Source: Alkalibacterium sp049389645
GTDB taxonomy: Bacteria; Bacillota; Bacilli; Lactobacillales; Carnobacteriaceae_A
NCBI RefSeq assembly: GCF_049389645.1
Contig: NZ_CP186540.1
Location: forward strand, 310,001 to 374,000
Length of the DNA: 64,000 nucleotides
Direction: 5' to 3'
Shown here piece by piece: positions 8,191-15,916 of this stretch. Below the pieces are notes generated by a model. It was not told where the DNA came from. It worked only from the letters and a program-made list of their open reading frames with translations, and did not search any database. Made by a program: the position numbers and the translations under genes. Within the stretch, counting starts at the first letter, position 1. The number at the start of each line of letters is the position of its first letter.

Positions 8191-8502
8191 TTAGTTAGAT
8201 TTAATTGATGTAATAGAAACTTTTGTATAAGGTTGACGATGTCCTTTTTTTGTATGAGAATCTTTACGACGACGATATTTAAACGTTGTCACTTTCTTCA
8301 TACGACCTTGTTTTTCAATCGTACCTTCTACAGAAGCACCTTTGATGAAGGGATTACCTACTACAGTATTATCTCCTCCAACAAACAAAACTTCGTCAAA
8401 AATTACAGAATCGCCAGCTTCTCCGTCTAATTTTTCTACGTAGATGTCTTGACCTTCTTCTATTTTAAACTGTTTTCCACCTGTTTTGATAATTGCGTAC
8501 AT
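8191..8502 (-). CDS. rplU: 50S ribosomal protein L21
   Basis: L21 of the large ribosomal subunit, 103 residues. It begins MYAIIKTGGKQFKIEEGQ, with VTTFKYRRRKDSHTKKGHRQPYT near the end, the rRNA-binding signature (written here as overlapping parts FKYRRRKDSH and KKGHRQPYT). The ATG at 8502 follows a strong AAAGGAGGTG site. First gene of the rplU-prp-rpmA operon, preceded by a structured leader and a sigmaA promoter. Confidence 0.96.
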   Translation of the reverse strand: MYAIIKTGGKQFKIEEGQDIYVEKLDGEAGDSVIFDEVLFVGGDNTVVGNPFIKGASVEGTIEKQGRMKKVTTFKYRRRKDSHTKKGHRQPYTKVSITSIKSN

Positions 8503-8642
8503 GTTTGTTGCACCTCCTTTAATTGATGAATAAAACGTTTAGTTCTATTCTTAAGCACTTAGACTCGCCGTTATAAGTAGCAGAAGTCTACTTTTAAACT
8601 TATATACGAGCGGTTGTAGTTGTGGTGCTACACATTTACAAC
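8503..8642 (-). promoter_or_regulatory. Probable L21 leader RNA (ribosomal autoregulation)
   Basis: A 140-base untranslated region separates the promoter from rplU. On the minus strand it contains short inverted repeats and a GGCGAGTCTAAGTGCT-like block ahead of the ribosome site. Position and length match the L21 leader known from Firmicutes, where L21 is thought to control its own operon. The structural match was judged by eye only. Confidence 0.5.
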
Positions 8643-8648
8643 ATTGTT

Positions 8649-8677
8649 ATCTTACCAAATTAAACATTTAGAGTCAA
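8649..8677 (-). promoter_or_regulatory. SigmaA promoter of rplU operon
   Basis: Minus-strand TTGACT (8672-8677), 17-base spacer, TAAGAT (8649-8654). It lies about 150 bases upstream of rplU and 45 bases after the end of the ABC transporter operon. Confidence 0.75.
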
Positions 8678-8722
8678 TCAATAGTTTCACAGCGAGTGAT
8701 TTGCTGTTCGGTCATAAAAGAT

Positions 8723-9367
8723 TTATCTTAAAAATTCAGCAGAAGAAATGAATCGATCACTAAATTTTTCAGCAAATCCCAAATCATGTGTGATCATAAT
8801 AACCCCGACATCATTTTTGATTATCGACTTCAGCAACTCTCCAAAACGATTAGCCGTATCTTGATCCAGTGCAGAAGTAGGCTCGTCCAAGCATAAAATT
8901 TGTGGTTCCAACATTAAAGCACGAGCAATGGCCACGCGTTGCTGTTGTCCACCAGACAATGCTTTTGGATAAACATCCTGCTTATCCAAAATAGTTAATT
9001 TATCTAATAACCGTTCAGCTTTCTTATCTGCATCTTCTTTACTTAATTCCTTATTGAGTATCGGGCTAAGCGTACAATTTTCTTTGACAGTTAAATTAGG
9101 GAAAAGCTGAAAATCTTGAAAGACTAGTCCGATTTTTTTATTGGCGCTATTGTAGGATTCGTGAGTAGAGAATAAAGTTTCGTCATCCAATTTAATCTGT
9201 CCTTCATCTGGTGTATCTAATTGATTCAACAGACGAATAAAGGTTGTTTTTCCTGAACCAGATTCTCCTACGATAGAAACGATTTCTCTTTTGTTCACCG
9301 TGAGAGAAAAATCTTTTATAAGATCGATACCATTCATTTTTTTACTCAAATTATTAATCTCAAGCAT
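8723..9367 (-). CDS. Amino-acid ABC transporter, ATP-binding protein
   Basis: ATPase of a polar-amino-acid importer (GlnQ/HisP type). Walker A GESGSGKTT, Q-loop VFQDFQLFPN, signature LSGGQQQRVAIARAL, Walker B ILCLDEPTSAL and the switch histidine ITHDLGFAEKFSDR are all present. It is 214 residues, shorter than the usual ~240: it ends soon after the H-loop (ISSAEFLR) without the common C-terminal tail. I saw no frameshift that would extend it. Third gene of the binding protein-permease-ATPase operon, under the T-box at 10891-11172. Confidence 0.92.
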   Translation of the reverse strand: MLEINNLSKKMNGIDLIKDFSLTVNKREIVSIVGESGSGKTTFIRLLNQLDTPDEGQIKLDDETLFSTHESYNSANKKIGLVFQDFQLFPNLTVKENCTLSPILNKELSKEDADKKAERLLDKLTILDKQDVYPKALSGGQQQRVAIARALMLEPQILCLDEPTSALDQDTANRFGELLKSIIKNDVGVIMITHDLGFAEKFSDRFISSAEFLR

Positions 9368-9380
9368 CAGTCAATCTCCT

Positions 9381-10010
9381 CTATATTTGATAATTATTCT
9401 CGATTTTATTCAATAAATATGAAATGATTCCCGTTATGATGAGGTACAATACACCGACAAACATGAAGGGAACAAGAGAGGCATATCTGTTAGCAGCAAT
9501 TTGACCTGCTCGCAAAACTTCTCCTAAACCTAGGATATAAACAAGTGATGTATCTTTGACTAAAGCGAGAACTTCGTTTCCTAAACTTGGGAGAGTCGTT
9601 TTTAAAACTTGTGGAAAAATGACCTTAGTATACCCTTTAAAATGAGCTATACCTAAAACTTTCAAAGCTTCAAATTGACCACTTGGGACGCCAACCATTC
9701 CCCCTCTGAATATTTCTGCAAAATAGGCTGCATAATTTAATACAAAAGCAAAGACAGCTGATGGAAACCGATCAAGCGTTATTCCAATATATGGTAAGCC
9801 AAAAAACACAAACATTAACTGAAGCAATAGTGGTGTCCCTCGCATAACATAAATATATAGCGTAATGATTCCCTGTAAGAATTTAGGTCCATATACTTTG
9901 ACCACTGCCACACCTAAACCTAGGGGAAGGGAAAGTACTAATACCAAACCAAACAACTTCAAAGTTAATTCTAAGCCTCCAATGATAGAAGGCAAGGCTG
10001 ACCACAACAT
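9381..10010 (-). CDS. Amino-acid ABC transporter, permease
   Basis: Integral membrane subunit of the HisM/GlnP type, 209 residues with about five membrane segments. The start region MLWSALPSIIGGLELTLKLF and the EAA-type loop EALKVLGIAHFKGYTKVIFPQ, which contacts the ATPase, are visible (parts EALKVLGIA and YTKVIFPQVL). ATG at 10010 is chosen because AGGAG lies 8 bases before it; the GTG at 10019 is inside that site. It lies 14 bases before the ATPase gene and 24 bases after the binding-protein gene. Confidence 0.92.
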   Translation of the reverse strand: MLWSALPSIIGGLELTLKLFGLVLVLSLPLGLGVAVVKVYGPKFLQGIITLYIYVMRGTPLLLQLMFVFFGLPYIGITLDRFPSAVFAFVLNYAAYFAEIFRGGMVGVPSGQFEALKVLGIAHFKGYTKVIFPQVLKTTLPSLGNEVLALVKDTSLVYILGLGEVLRAGQIAANRYASLVPFMFVGVLYLIITGIISYLLNKIENNYQI

Positions 10011-10034
10011 AAGCTTCACTCCTATTATTTAATC

Positions 10035-10817
10035 TTACTTACTGAACCATGTTTGGTAAATATCATCATACGTGCCATTTTCCATAAGTCTTTCAAGTGA
10101 TCCATTAAATTCTTCTCTCAAATCATCATCTTCCTGTCTAAATCCAATAGCGTATTCTTCATTACCAAAGTTTTCTTCTAAAACTTTATAATTAGGTGCC
10201 TTGTTTTGAGCCATATAGAAACGGCCTAATGTTTCATCTACGACGATTGCCTCACTGCGACCAGAAATCAAATCATTGAAGACATCGTTATTTGATGGAA
10301 ATTGAATAACTTCTCCGTTATCAAACTGAGAAATAATATCTGATGGATCACTTTCAATAGCACTTACTGCACTAGAAGATTGTTGAGCGGCTACCTTTTT
10401 GTTTATTAAATCTGATTTCATCTCTATATCATTCTCTTCCAAGGTAATAATCAACTGACTATTCTCTAAATAAGGTGTGCCAAAATCAACTTTTTCTGCA
10501 CGTTCTTCTGTTATTGTGTAGCCGTTCCATATCATATCAATGTTTCCGGCATTTAATTCTGTTTCTTTCATTGCCCAATCGATCGGCTGAAATGTTATGG
10601 AACGGTCCAAATCTTCTGCTACGGCATTAGCTAAGTCTATATCAAAGCCAATTAATTCACCGTTATCGTCTCTGAAACCCATTGGGGCAAATGTATCATC
10701 CAAACCAATGACGTACGCGTTATCTTCAGCTCCACTTTCAGCCTCATTTGTTTGACATCCGGTTAATACGATTCCCGATACCAGTAACCCCATTAATAGC
10801 TCTTTTGATTTATTCAT
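10035..10817 (-). CDS. Amino-acid ABC transporter, substrate-binding lipoprotein
   Basis: Family-3 solute-binding protein, 260 residues. A signal peptide ends in the lipobox VLTGC with lipidated Cys21, so the protein is anchored on the outside of the membrane. The mature part starts AYVIGLDDTFAPMGFRDD and contains LIGFDIDLANAVAEDL and the bilobed-fold strand EAIVVDETLGRFYM. Substrate cannot be read from the sequence, but the upstream T-box responds to tRNA-His or, less likely, tRNA-Asn, so histidine import is the best guess. ATG at 10817 follows AGGAGGAAAAACTA. Confidence 0.93.
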   Translation of the reverse strand: MNKSKELLMGLLVSGIVLTGCQTNEAESGAEDNAYVIGLDDTFAPMGFRDDNGELIGFDIDLANAVAEDLDRSITFQPIDWAMKETELNAGNIDMIWNGYTITEERAEKVDFGTPYLENSQLIITLEENDIEMKSDLINKKVAAQQSSSAVSAIESDPSDIISQFDNGEVIQFPSNNDVFNDLISGRSEAIVVDETLGRFYMAQNKAPNYKVLEENFGNEEYAIGFRQEDDDLREEFNGSLERLMENGTYDDIYQTWFSK

Positions 10818-10890
10818 TAGTTTTTCCTCCTAAAGTTTTTCATTATTTTTATTTGTCCATCTATTTTACGCAAGTCTGCAGTTCTTACAT

Positions 10891-11172
10891 AAAAAAAAAA
10901 CGCCCTTTAATCCTCTTAAAAAGAGAATTAAAGGACGATTAAATATCGTGATCCCACCTTTATTCGTAACAAATATAATTAGCTTGTTACCTCAACACGT
11001 TCACAACTGCTAAACGCTGGCACGATAACGGGTGCATCCGGTCAAGCTTACTCGATTTTCAGCTTAAAGCTTAGAGATGTGTTTTCAAAGTAATCTTTTA
11101 GTTACTTTCACCTACCGTAACCTCTCTGTAAAAGATATCTTATACTTTTTCTCATCATAGCTTTTTTATTAT
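10891..11172 (-). promoter_or_regulatory. T-box riboswitch controlling the amino-acid ABC transporter (His favoured, Asn possible)
   Basis: Leader of about 280 bases between minD and the binding-protein gene. On the minus strand: an AGTA specifier-loop element, AGAGAG, a distal arm ATCTTTTA/TAAAAGAT capped by GTTAC/GTAAC with GGTAGGTGAAA, the specifier region GAAAACACATCTCT, the T-box AAGGTGGGATCACG, and a terminator CCTTTAATTCTC/GAGGATTAAAGGGCG with a run of ten T. The specifier can be read CAC (His) or, two bases earlier, AAC (Asn). The bulge TGGG should pair with a tRNA ending CCCA; tRNA-His has C73 whereas tRNA-Asn has G73, so His is favoured. Confidence 0.85.
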
Positions 11173-11179
11173 TTTTTAT

Positions 11180-11190
11180 ATCATAGCATA
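11180..11190 (-). promoter_or_regulatory. Extended -10 promoter of the T-box/ABC transporter transcript
   Basis: Minus-strand TATG, one base, TATGAT (11180-11185): an extended -10 element immediately downstream of the minD stop codon. It would start the transcript at the base of stem I. Confidence 0.55.
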
Positions 11191-11191
11191 A

Positions 11192-11986
11192 TTATTTTTT
11201 AAAACCAAATAATTTTTTCCAAATGCTCACTTTTTCTTCTTTTACAGTCATTAAAGGAACGGTATCTCCCAGTATTCTTCTTGCAATGTTTCTATAACCC
11301 TGTGAAGCCGGATGATTCGGATCTAAGACGACCGGATTCCCTTTATTGGATGAACGCACAACTTCATCATCCTCGAAGACAATACCCAAGAGTTTTATAG
11401 ACAGATGTCGTGTTATTTCTTCAATATCCATCACATCTCCTGCCTCCATCATACCTTTTCGAATACGATTGATAACTAATTGTGGCGACTGGATCGAAGT
11501 CTGTTCAATTAATCCGATAATTCTATCTGCATCTCTGATAGCTGATATTTCTGGTGTGGTTACTAAAATTGCTTCATCAGCTGCAGCTATGGAATTTTTA
11601 AATCCTTGTTCAATACCGGCAGGACAATCAATTAAAATATAATCAAAATCGGTTCTCAGTTCATCCACCAGTTCGATCATTTGGGTCTCGTTTATGGCAT
11701 TTTTATCTGCATGTTGCGCAGCCGGAAGTAAGAATAACTGATCATTAAATCGTTTATCTTTTATAAGTGCTTGATGTAATTTTGCTCTTCCTTCTACTAT
11801 GTCGATAATATCATAAATGATGCGATTTTCCAGACCAAGTATTACGTCTAAATTTCTTAATCCTATATCCATATCTATTAAACAAACTTTTTTACCTTGA
11901 AGGGCTAAAGCTGTTCCAATATTTGCTGTGGATGTTGTTTTTCCTACTCCACCCTTACCTGATGTGATAACTATGGCTTTACCCAT
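11192..11986 (-). CDS. minD: Septum site-determining ATPase MinD
   Basis: Walker-type ATPase that recruits MinC to the membrane and keeps division away from the poles. 264 residues. The deviant Walker A motif GKGGVGKTT lies at residues 10-18, CLIDMDIGLRNLDVILG follows, and the C-terminal amphipathic membrane anchor is VSIWKKLFGFKK. The start is ATG at 11986, preceded by AGGAGGTATTTATA; an upstream in-frame start at 12013 lies inside minC. The first 8 bases overlap the end of minC. MinE is not nearby; DivIVA (39824-40498) is encoded in this window and may be the topological factor. Confidence 0.95.
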   Translation of the reverse strand: MGKAIVITSGKGGVGKTTSTANIGTALALQGKKVCLIDMDIGLRNLDVILGLENRIIYDIIDIVEGRAKLHQALIKDKRFNDQLFLLPAAQHADKNAINETQMIELVDELRTDFDYILIDCPAGIEQGFKNSIAAADEAILVTTPEISAIRDADRIIGLIEQTSIQSPQLVINRIRKGMMEAGDVMDIEEITRHLSIKLLGIVFEDDEVVRSSNKGNPVVLDPNHPASQGYRNIARRILGDTVPLMTVKEEKVSIWKKLFGFKK

Positions 11987-12665
11987 TATAAATACCTCCT
12001 GCATGTTTACCAATTTCCGGACGAATGGCTTTTAAATTTTCTAGGGGAGAAACTTCAATGATATGTAAATCATTAACATAAACAAATTCAACAGTATCAG
12101 AGTTTTCATCGTTGTTCTGATCTTTTTTTTCAATGACGTGAACATTATCTCCGATACGCACTTGTGCATTATAACGGAAATTAGCTACCACCACTGCACT
12201 TTCTTTACCGTTGATACCCGCATGAGCTATTCCTTTTAACTCACCTATTATGAAAACACTTCCTGTGGCACGTACTGTTCCTCCGGGATGAACGACCCCA
12301 ATTAGTAACATATCACCCTCAGATTCAACGATTTGACCACTTCTAACTGTCCTGACTTCAAGCGACGGACTTATCTGGTTATGCCACTTCATGAATTTGT
12401 CCATTGACATGACATCTGCTTCAAATGAAGAAACTTTAAAGTAGTCATCTTCAATAATATCAGTCATCTCTTTTTTTTCGTCATCAGTTAACTCTCGCTG
12501 ACCAGTTTTTACATGGAATTCAATTTCTCTTCCAGCTTGAGAATCTGTTTTTAATTGCTCTGTCAATGTTTTAAGATCTTTATACACGTCTTGCATAGAA
12601 GCTGAAGATTGTATAATAAGTTGATAACCTTCTTTTGTACCCTTTAATGATACAGCACTCTTCAT
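11979..12665 (-). CDS. minC: Septum site-determining protein MinC
   Basis: FtsZ-assembly inhibitor. 228 residues. The N-terminal domain begins MKSAVSLKGTKEGY; the C-terminal beta-helix that binds MinD and FtsZ shows repeating glycines (MLLIGVVHPGGTVRATG, FIIGELKGIAHAGING). ATG at 12665 is chosen because AGAGGTG is 6 bases before it; the GTG at 12674 is part of that site. Overlaps minD by 8 bases, so translation is likely coupled. Follows mreD by 18 bases, giving an mreC-mreD-minC-minD unit. Confidence 0.92.
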   Translation of the reverse strand: MKSAVSLKGTKEGYQLIIQSSASMQDVYKDLKTLTEQLKTDSQAGREIEFHVKTGQRELTDDEKKEMTDIIEDDYFKVSSFEADVMSMDKFMKWHNQISPSLEVRTVRSGQIVESEGDMLLIGVVHPGGTVRATGSVFIIGELKGIAHAGINGKESAVVVANFRYNAQVRIGDNVHVIEKKDQNNDENSDTVEFVYVNDLHIIEVSPLENLKAIRPEIGKHAGGIYNG

Positions 12666-12683
12666 ATTGTCCACCTCTAGTTT

Positions 12684-13247
12684 TTATCTAATTGACGTAC
12701 TTTTATTATTTTTACCCGTTTTGTTTTCATCTATATTAACTAATACTTTCATCCATTCTCTAAGCGGATAACCAATAATCAGAAATACGACTGTATTAAA
12801 TACTAAGGTTCCGCCTAAACGATTAACTAAAAATAGTTGGAGTGTCAAATCAGATAATCCGATGCCTCTATATACCCCAAAAACGAATAATTCCATAATC
12901 GTTAAGACCACTACATTAACCAATAGTATAACATAGAAAAAAGGATTGATAATTTGACGTATTTGAATGACCAGATAAGTCATTAGAACAAAGGCAGCAA
13001 TATACACACCTAAAACGCCACTATAATAACTATCGTAGATGAATCCAAAAGTTAGTGAAAGACCAAATAACTGCTTTGGATCCAAATAAAAAGCCAGCAT
13101 GATGAGAGTGACAACTACTAATCGTGGTATCATCAAGCCTATAGAAGAATTTAATTGATCATGAAATAAATAGGTCAGACCTCCGTCGATGAGTAATGTA
13201 AAAAACAACAGAAAAATGGGTATAATAATTTTTTTCCAATTAGACAT
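12684..13247 (-). CDS. mreD: Rod shape-determining protein MreD
   Basis: Polytopic membrane protein of 187 residues with about five hydrophobic segments (WKKIIIPIFLLFFTLLIDGG at the start, LFGLSLTFGFIYDSYYSG in the middle). It is the membrane partner of MreC in the elongation machinery. The fold is recognised by hydropathy, the family motif around YDSYYSG and position. Its ATG overlaps the mreC stop by one base. Confidence 0.9.
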   Translation of the reverse strand: MSNWKKIIIPIFLLFFTLLIDGGLTYLFHDQLNSSIGLMIPRLVVVTLIMLAFYLDPKQLFGLSLTFGFIYDSYYSGVLGVYIAAFVLMTYLVIQIRQIINPFFYVILLVNVVVLTIMELFVFGVYRGIGLSDLTLQLFLVNRLGGTLVFNTVVFLIIGYPLREWMKVLVNIDENKTGKNNKSTSIR

Positions 13248-14101
13248 TACTCTTCACCACTCTCAGCTGTACGGTGAATAATCGTTACAAATCGAATATT
13301 ATTAAAATCTGCCGATGGAGTCACATACACTTGTTGAGCAAGACCGTGTGAATCCATGGTTACTTCATTTACCTCACCAATGATCAAACCTCTAGGAATA
13401 GATCCGCCTAACCCGGAAGTTGTCACAAGTTCTCCTTCTTCAATGTCCAGAGTAGAAGTTATTTGAGACATTAGTAAGCGGTCAGTTTCATTATTATAAT
13501 CACTTATTAATCCATATACTGTATCGTCTTCCATTACGACCTCTGAAGAAACTTGATTGGATGTTTGTTCGATATTTGTTAATAAAACAACTTTTGAACT
13601 CGTTGGATTTGTTTCTGAAATTCTACCGATCAATCCATTCCCAGACATTACTGGCATACCTACTTCTACACCATCTTGACTCCCGCGATCAACAACAATC
13701 TGATCAACCCAATTGTCTGGATTTCTGGATATAACTGTACCAGATATAGTCCGGTAATCTGTTAATGATTCTTTTAAATCAAGCTCTTCTACTAATCGCT
13801 CGTTCTCGTCTTTAAGCGTGTTTAATTCCGCTTGCCGTTCATAGATACGATCTATTTCAATTTTCAATCTTTGGTTTTCTTCATACGTATTTTGTAAATC
13901 ATCAATTGAATCAAAAACATTTATGATGGCATTAGCGGGTTTTGAATATACTCTACCTAGAACTGCAGTAATATCATTGGTTGCTTGCTGCACAAAAGGT
14001 ATATTCCCAGTATTTCTCGTCGAAAATGAAATAAGTGAAACAAACAAAATGACACTGACAAGTAATACGATTAATTTTTTATTTGTAAAAAATTGGTTCA
14101 A
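13247..14101 (-). CDS. mreC: Rod shape-determining protein MreC
   Basis: Single-pass membrane protein, 284 residues. A membrane segment at residues ~9-27 (LIVLLVSVILFVSLISF) is followed by a coiled coil (LQNTYEENQRLKIEIDR, ELNTLKDENERLVEELDL) and the periplasmic-type beta domain (VISRNPDNWVDQIVVDRG, GMPVMSGNGLIGRI). It scaffolds penicillin-binding proteins for side-wall synthesis. The start is TTG at 14101, 7 bases after AAGAGGTG. It has a likely promoter of its own, so it can be expressed apart from mreB. Confidence 0.94.
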   Translation of the reverse strand: MNQFFTNKKLIVLLVSVILFVSLISFSTRNTGNIPFVQQATNDITAVLGRVYSKPANAIINVFDSIDDLQNTYEENQRLKIEIDRIYERQAELNTLKDENERLVEELDLKESLTDYRTISGTVISRNPDNWVDQIVVDRGSQDGVEVGMPVMSGNGLIGRISETNPTSSKVVLLTNIEQTSNQVSSEVVMEDDTVYGLISDYNNETDRLLMSQITSTLDIEEGELVTTSGLGGSIPRGLIIGEVNEVTMDSHGLAQQVYVTPSADFNNIRFVTIIHRTAESGEE

Positions 14102-14132
14102 TTATGACACCTCTTATAATTTAACTTTGCTT

Positions 14133-14143
14133 ATTTTACCATA
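14133..14143 (-). promoter_or_regulatory. Extended -10 promoter upstream of mreC
   Basis: Minus-strand TATG-G-TAAAAT (TAAAAT at 14133-14138). It predicts a 25-base leader to the mreC TTG. The same TATGGTAAAAT string occurs before ftsA and before the aminotransferase at 61114. Confidence 0.55.
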
Positions 14144-14238
14144 GATCATCGACTGTTCGTAGATGTAGATACAAAATGAGTGAATCATACTTATGTACCA
14201 ATAAAAAGTTGGTACTAAGTTAGTAATAAGTGATTGTT

Positions 14239-14279
14239 CATCAAACTAGCGGGAAGAACGTCTTCCCGCTAGTTTGATG
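14239..14279 (-). repeat. Perfect 19-bp inverted repeat between mreB and mreC
   Basis: Stem 14239-14257 pairs with 14261-14279 around a 3-base loop, starting 4 bases after the mreB stop. It would form a very stable hairpin, but no T-run follows on either strand. It may protect the mreB 3' end or reduce read-through; neither is shown. A weaker hairpin, GTACCAA/TTGGTAC, lies just downstream near 14195-14217. Confidence 0.8.
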
Positions 14280-14282
14280 TAT

Positions 14283-15293
14283 TTATCTAGATTGCTTTCT
14301 GTAAATATCTAAATGATTTAATGCTTCACCAGTTCCTATTGCTACGCAGTCTAAAGGATTGCTTGCAACAAAAACAGGGACATCTGTTTCTTCAGCAATC
14401 ACATCGCTGAGATGTTTCAGCATTGCTCCGCCGCCCGTTAAGACGATACCTCGATCAATGACATCAGCTGAAATTTCAGGTGATGTATCTTCCAATGTTC
14501 CTTTAACAGCAACAAGGATACTTTCTATCACTTCTTTGATAGCTTCAGCTACATCAACCGCTGGAATTGAGATTGTTTTTGGTAATCCAGTTAACAAGTC
14601 TCTCCCTCTGATATCCATAGAACCCATGTCTTTTGCTGCCTCAATAGAAGCACTACCTAATTCCATCTTCACTGCTTCAGCAGTTCTTTCACCTATAAGT
14701 AAATTATATTTATTTCTTATAAACTGAATAATCGACTGATCCATTTGATCACCCGCCATCTTGATCGTGCGACTGCTTACAATACCTCCTAAAGATATTG
14801 TAGCAACATCAGTGGTTCCTCCGCCAATATCAATTACCATACTACCGGTCGGTTCATTGACAGGTAAACCTGCACCAATCGCCGCTGCAAATGGTTCCTC
14901 TATTAAATAGGCATCTCTTGCACCGGCCATTTTTGCCGCATCGATGATTGCTCTCTTTTCAACTTCTGTACCGCCACCAGGAACACATACAATTACTTCA
15001 GGTTTAGTCCCTCGTCTTCCTACTGCTTTGGTAATAAAATATTCAATCATCGCAGCTGTCGTATCAAAATCAGCAATAACGCCATCTTTCATCGGACGTA
15101 AAGCAACAATACTTCCAGGTGTACGACCAATCATTTTTTGAGCATCTTCACCAACTGATACAACTTCATTAGTTCTTTTATCTTTCGCTACCACTGAAGG
15201 TTCGCCTAAGACAATACCTTTTCCTTCTATATACACTTTTGTATTAGCGGTACCTAAATCAATACCGACCCCTTTTTTTCTAAACCAGAACAC
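14283..15293 (-). CDS. mreB: Rod shape-determining protein MreB (actin-like)
   Basis: Bacterial actin that guides lateral wall synthesis. 336 residues from the GTG at 15293, which lies 8 bases after AGAGGAG; the TTG at 15311 precedes that site. Actin-fold motifs are intact: GIDLGTANTKVYI (phosphate 1), VIDIGGGTTDVATISLGG (phosphate 2), GIVLTGGGAMLKHL (adenosine). RKKGVGIDLG at the N-terminus is typical. Single gene followed by a long hairpin, with mreCD-minCD downstream. Confidence 0.95.
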   Translation of the reverse strand: MFWFRKKGVGIDLGTANTKVYIEGKGIVLGEPSVVAKDKRTNEVVSVGEDAQKMIGRTPGSIVALRPMKDGVIADFDTTAAMIEYFITKAVGRRGTKPEVIVCVPGGGTEVEKRAIIDAAKMAGARDAYLIEEPFAAAIGAGLPVNEPTGSMVIDIGGGTTDVATISLGGIVSSRTIKMAGDQMDQSIIQFIRNKYNLLIGERTAEAVKMELGSASIEAAKDMGSMDIRGRDLLTGLPKTISIPAVDVAEAIKEVIESILVAVKGTLEDTSPEISADVIDRGIVLTGGGAMLKHLSDVIAEETDVPVFVASNPLDCVAIGTGEALNHLDIYRKQSR

Positions 15294-15452
15294 TGAAAAA
15301 TCTCCTCTCAAATCTCTAACTCACTAATATATTTTTAATTTAACATTACAATATATAATTGTACCCTTTTCCAAGTGATTATGCACTAGCTAACTTACAT
15401 TTTATTTCAAATTTAATATTTGAAACGTGACATTGACTTGTTTAAATATACT

Positions 15453-15486
15453 AAAAAACCGAGTAGGATAAAAATCCTACTCGGTT
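15453..15486 (-). terminator. Terminator of cold-shock gene 15508-15708
   Basis: Perfect 12-bp stem ACCGAGTAGGA-type with six T on the minus strand, 22 bases after the stop codon. Confidence 0.88.
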
Positions 15487-15507
15487 AAAAATTATAATGG
15501 TTTAGTA

Positions 15508-15708
15508 TTACGCTTTTTCTACGTTTGTTGCTTGAGGTCCGCGTGCGCCTTCTTCAATATCGAAAGTAACTGCTTGACCTTCGTCTAATGATTTGAATCC
15601 TTCTTCGTTAATAGCTGAGAAATGTACAAATACATCTTCTGCACCTTCGCGCTCGATAAATCCAAATCCTTTTTCTGCGTTAAACCATTTTACTGTACCG
15701 TTTTCCAT
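15508..15708 (-). CDS. Cold-shock protein, CspA family
   Basis: Single cold-shock-domain RNA chaperone of 66 residues. RNP1 KGFGFIER and RNP2 VFVHFSAI are intact, and the protein ends RGPQATNVEKA. ATG at 15708 follows a GAGGAGGAAACAGTAAT site. It has its own promoter with a ~110-base leader, the usual arrangement for temperature-responsive csp mRNAs, and its own terminator. A paralogue is at 36396-36596. Confidence 0.95.
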   Translation of the reverse strand: MENGTVKWFNAEKGFGFIEREGAEDVFVHFSAINEEGFKSLDEGQAVTFDIEEGARGPQATNVEKA

Positions 15709-15825
15709 ATTACTGTTTCCTCCTCGTGCCTTGAATGCACAAATTATTTCACATTATTGCTAAAGGTACGAATCGGAATGTTATTAAACATTACTTGGTT
15801 CTTTCCCTAACAAAATGCTACATTT

Positions 15826-15854
15826 ATACTACCATGCAAAAATAGATATCGCAA
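15826..15854 (-). promoter_or_regulatory. SigmaA promoter of the cold-shock gene
   Basis: Minus-strand TTGCGA (15849-15854), 17-base spacer, TAGTAT (15826-15831). Predicted start near 15819 gives a long 5' leader before the ATG at 15708. Confidence 0.6.
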
Positions 15855-15916
15855 GTAAATAACCCTAATTGATTAAAATTAATTGACTGCTACCCTTAAA
15901 TATTCATCAAAAAAAA

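Noticed and set aside
10818..11191. Rho-independent terminator of minD only
   Set aside because: The hairpin with ten T belongs to a full T-box leader whose transcript starts near 11173, after minD.
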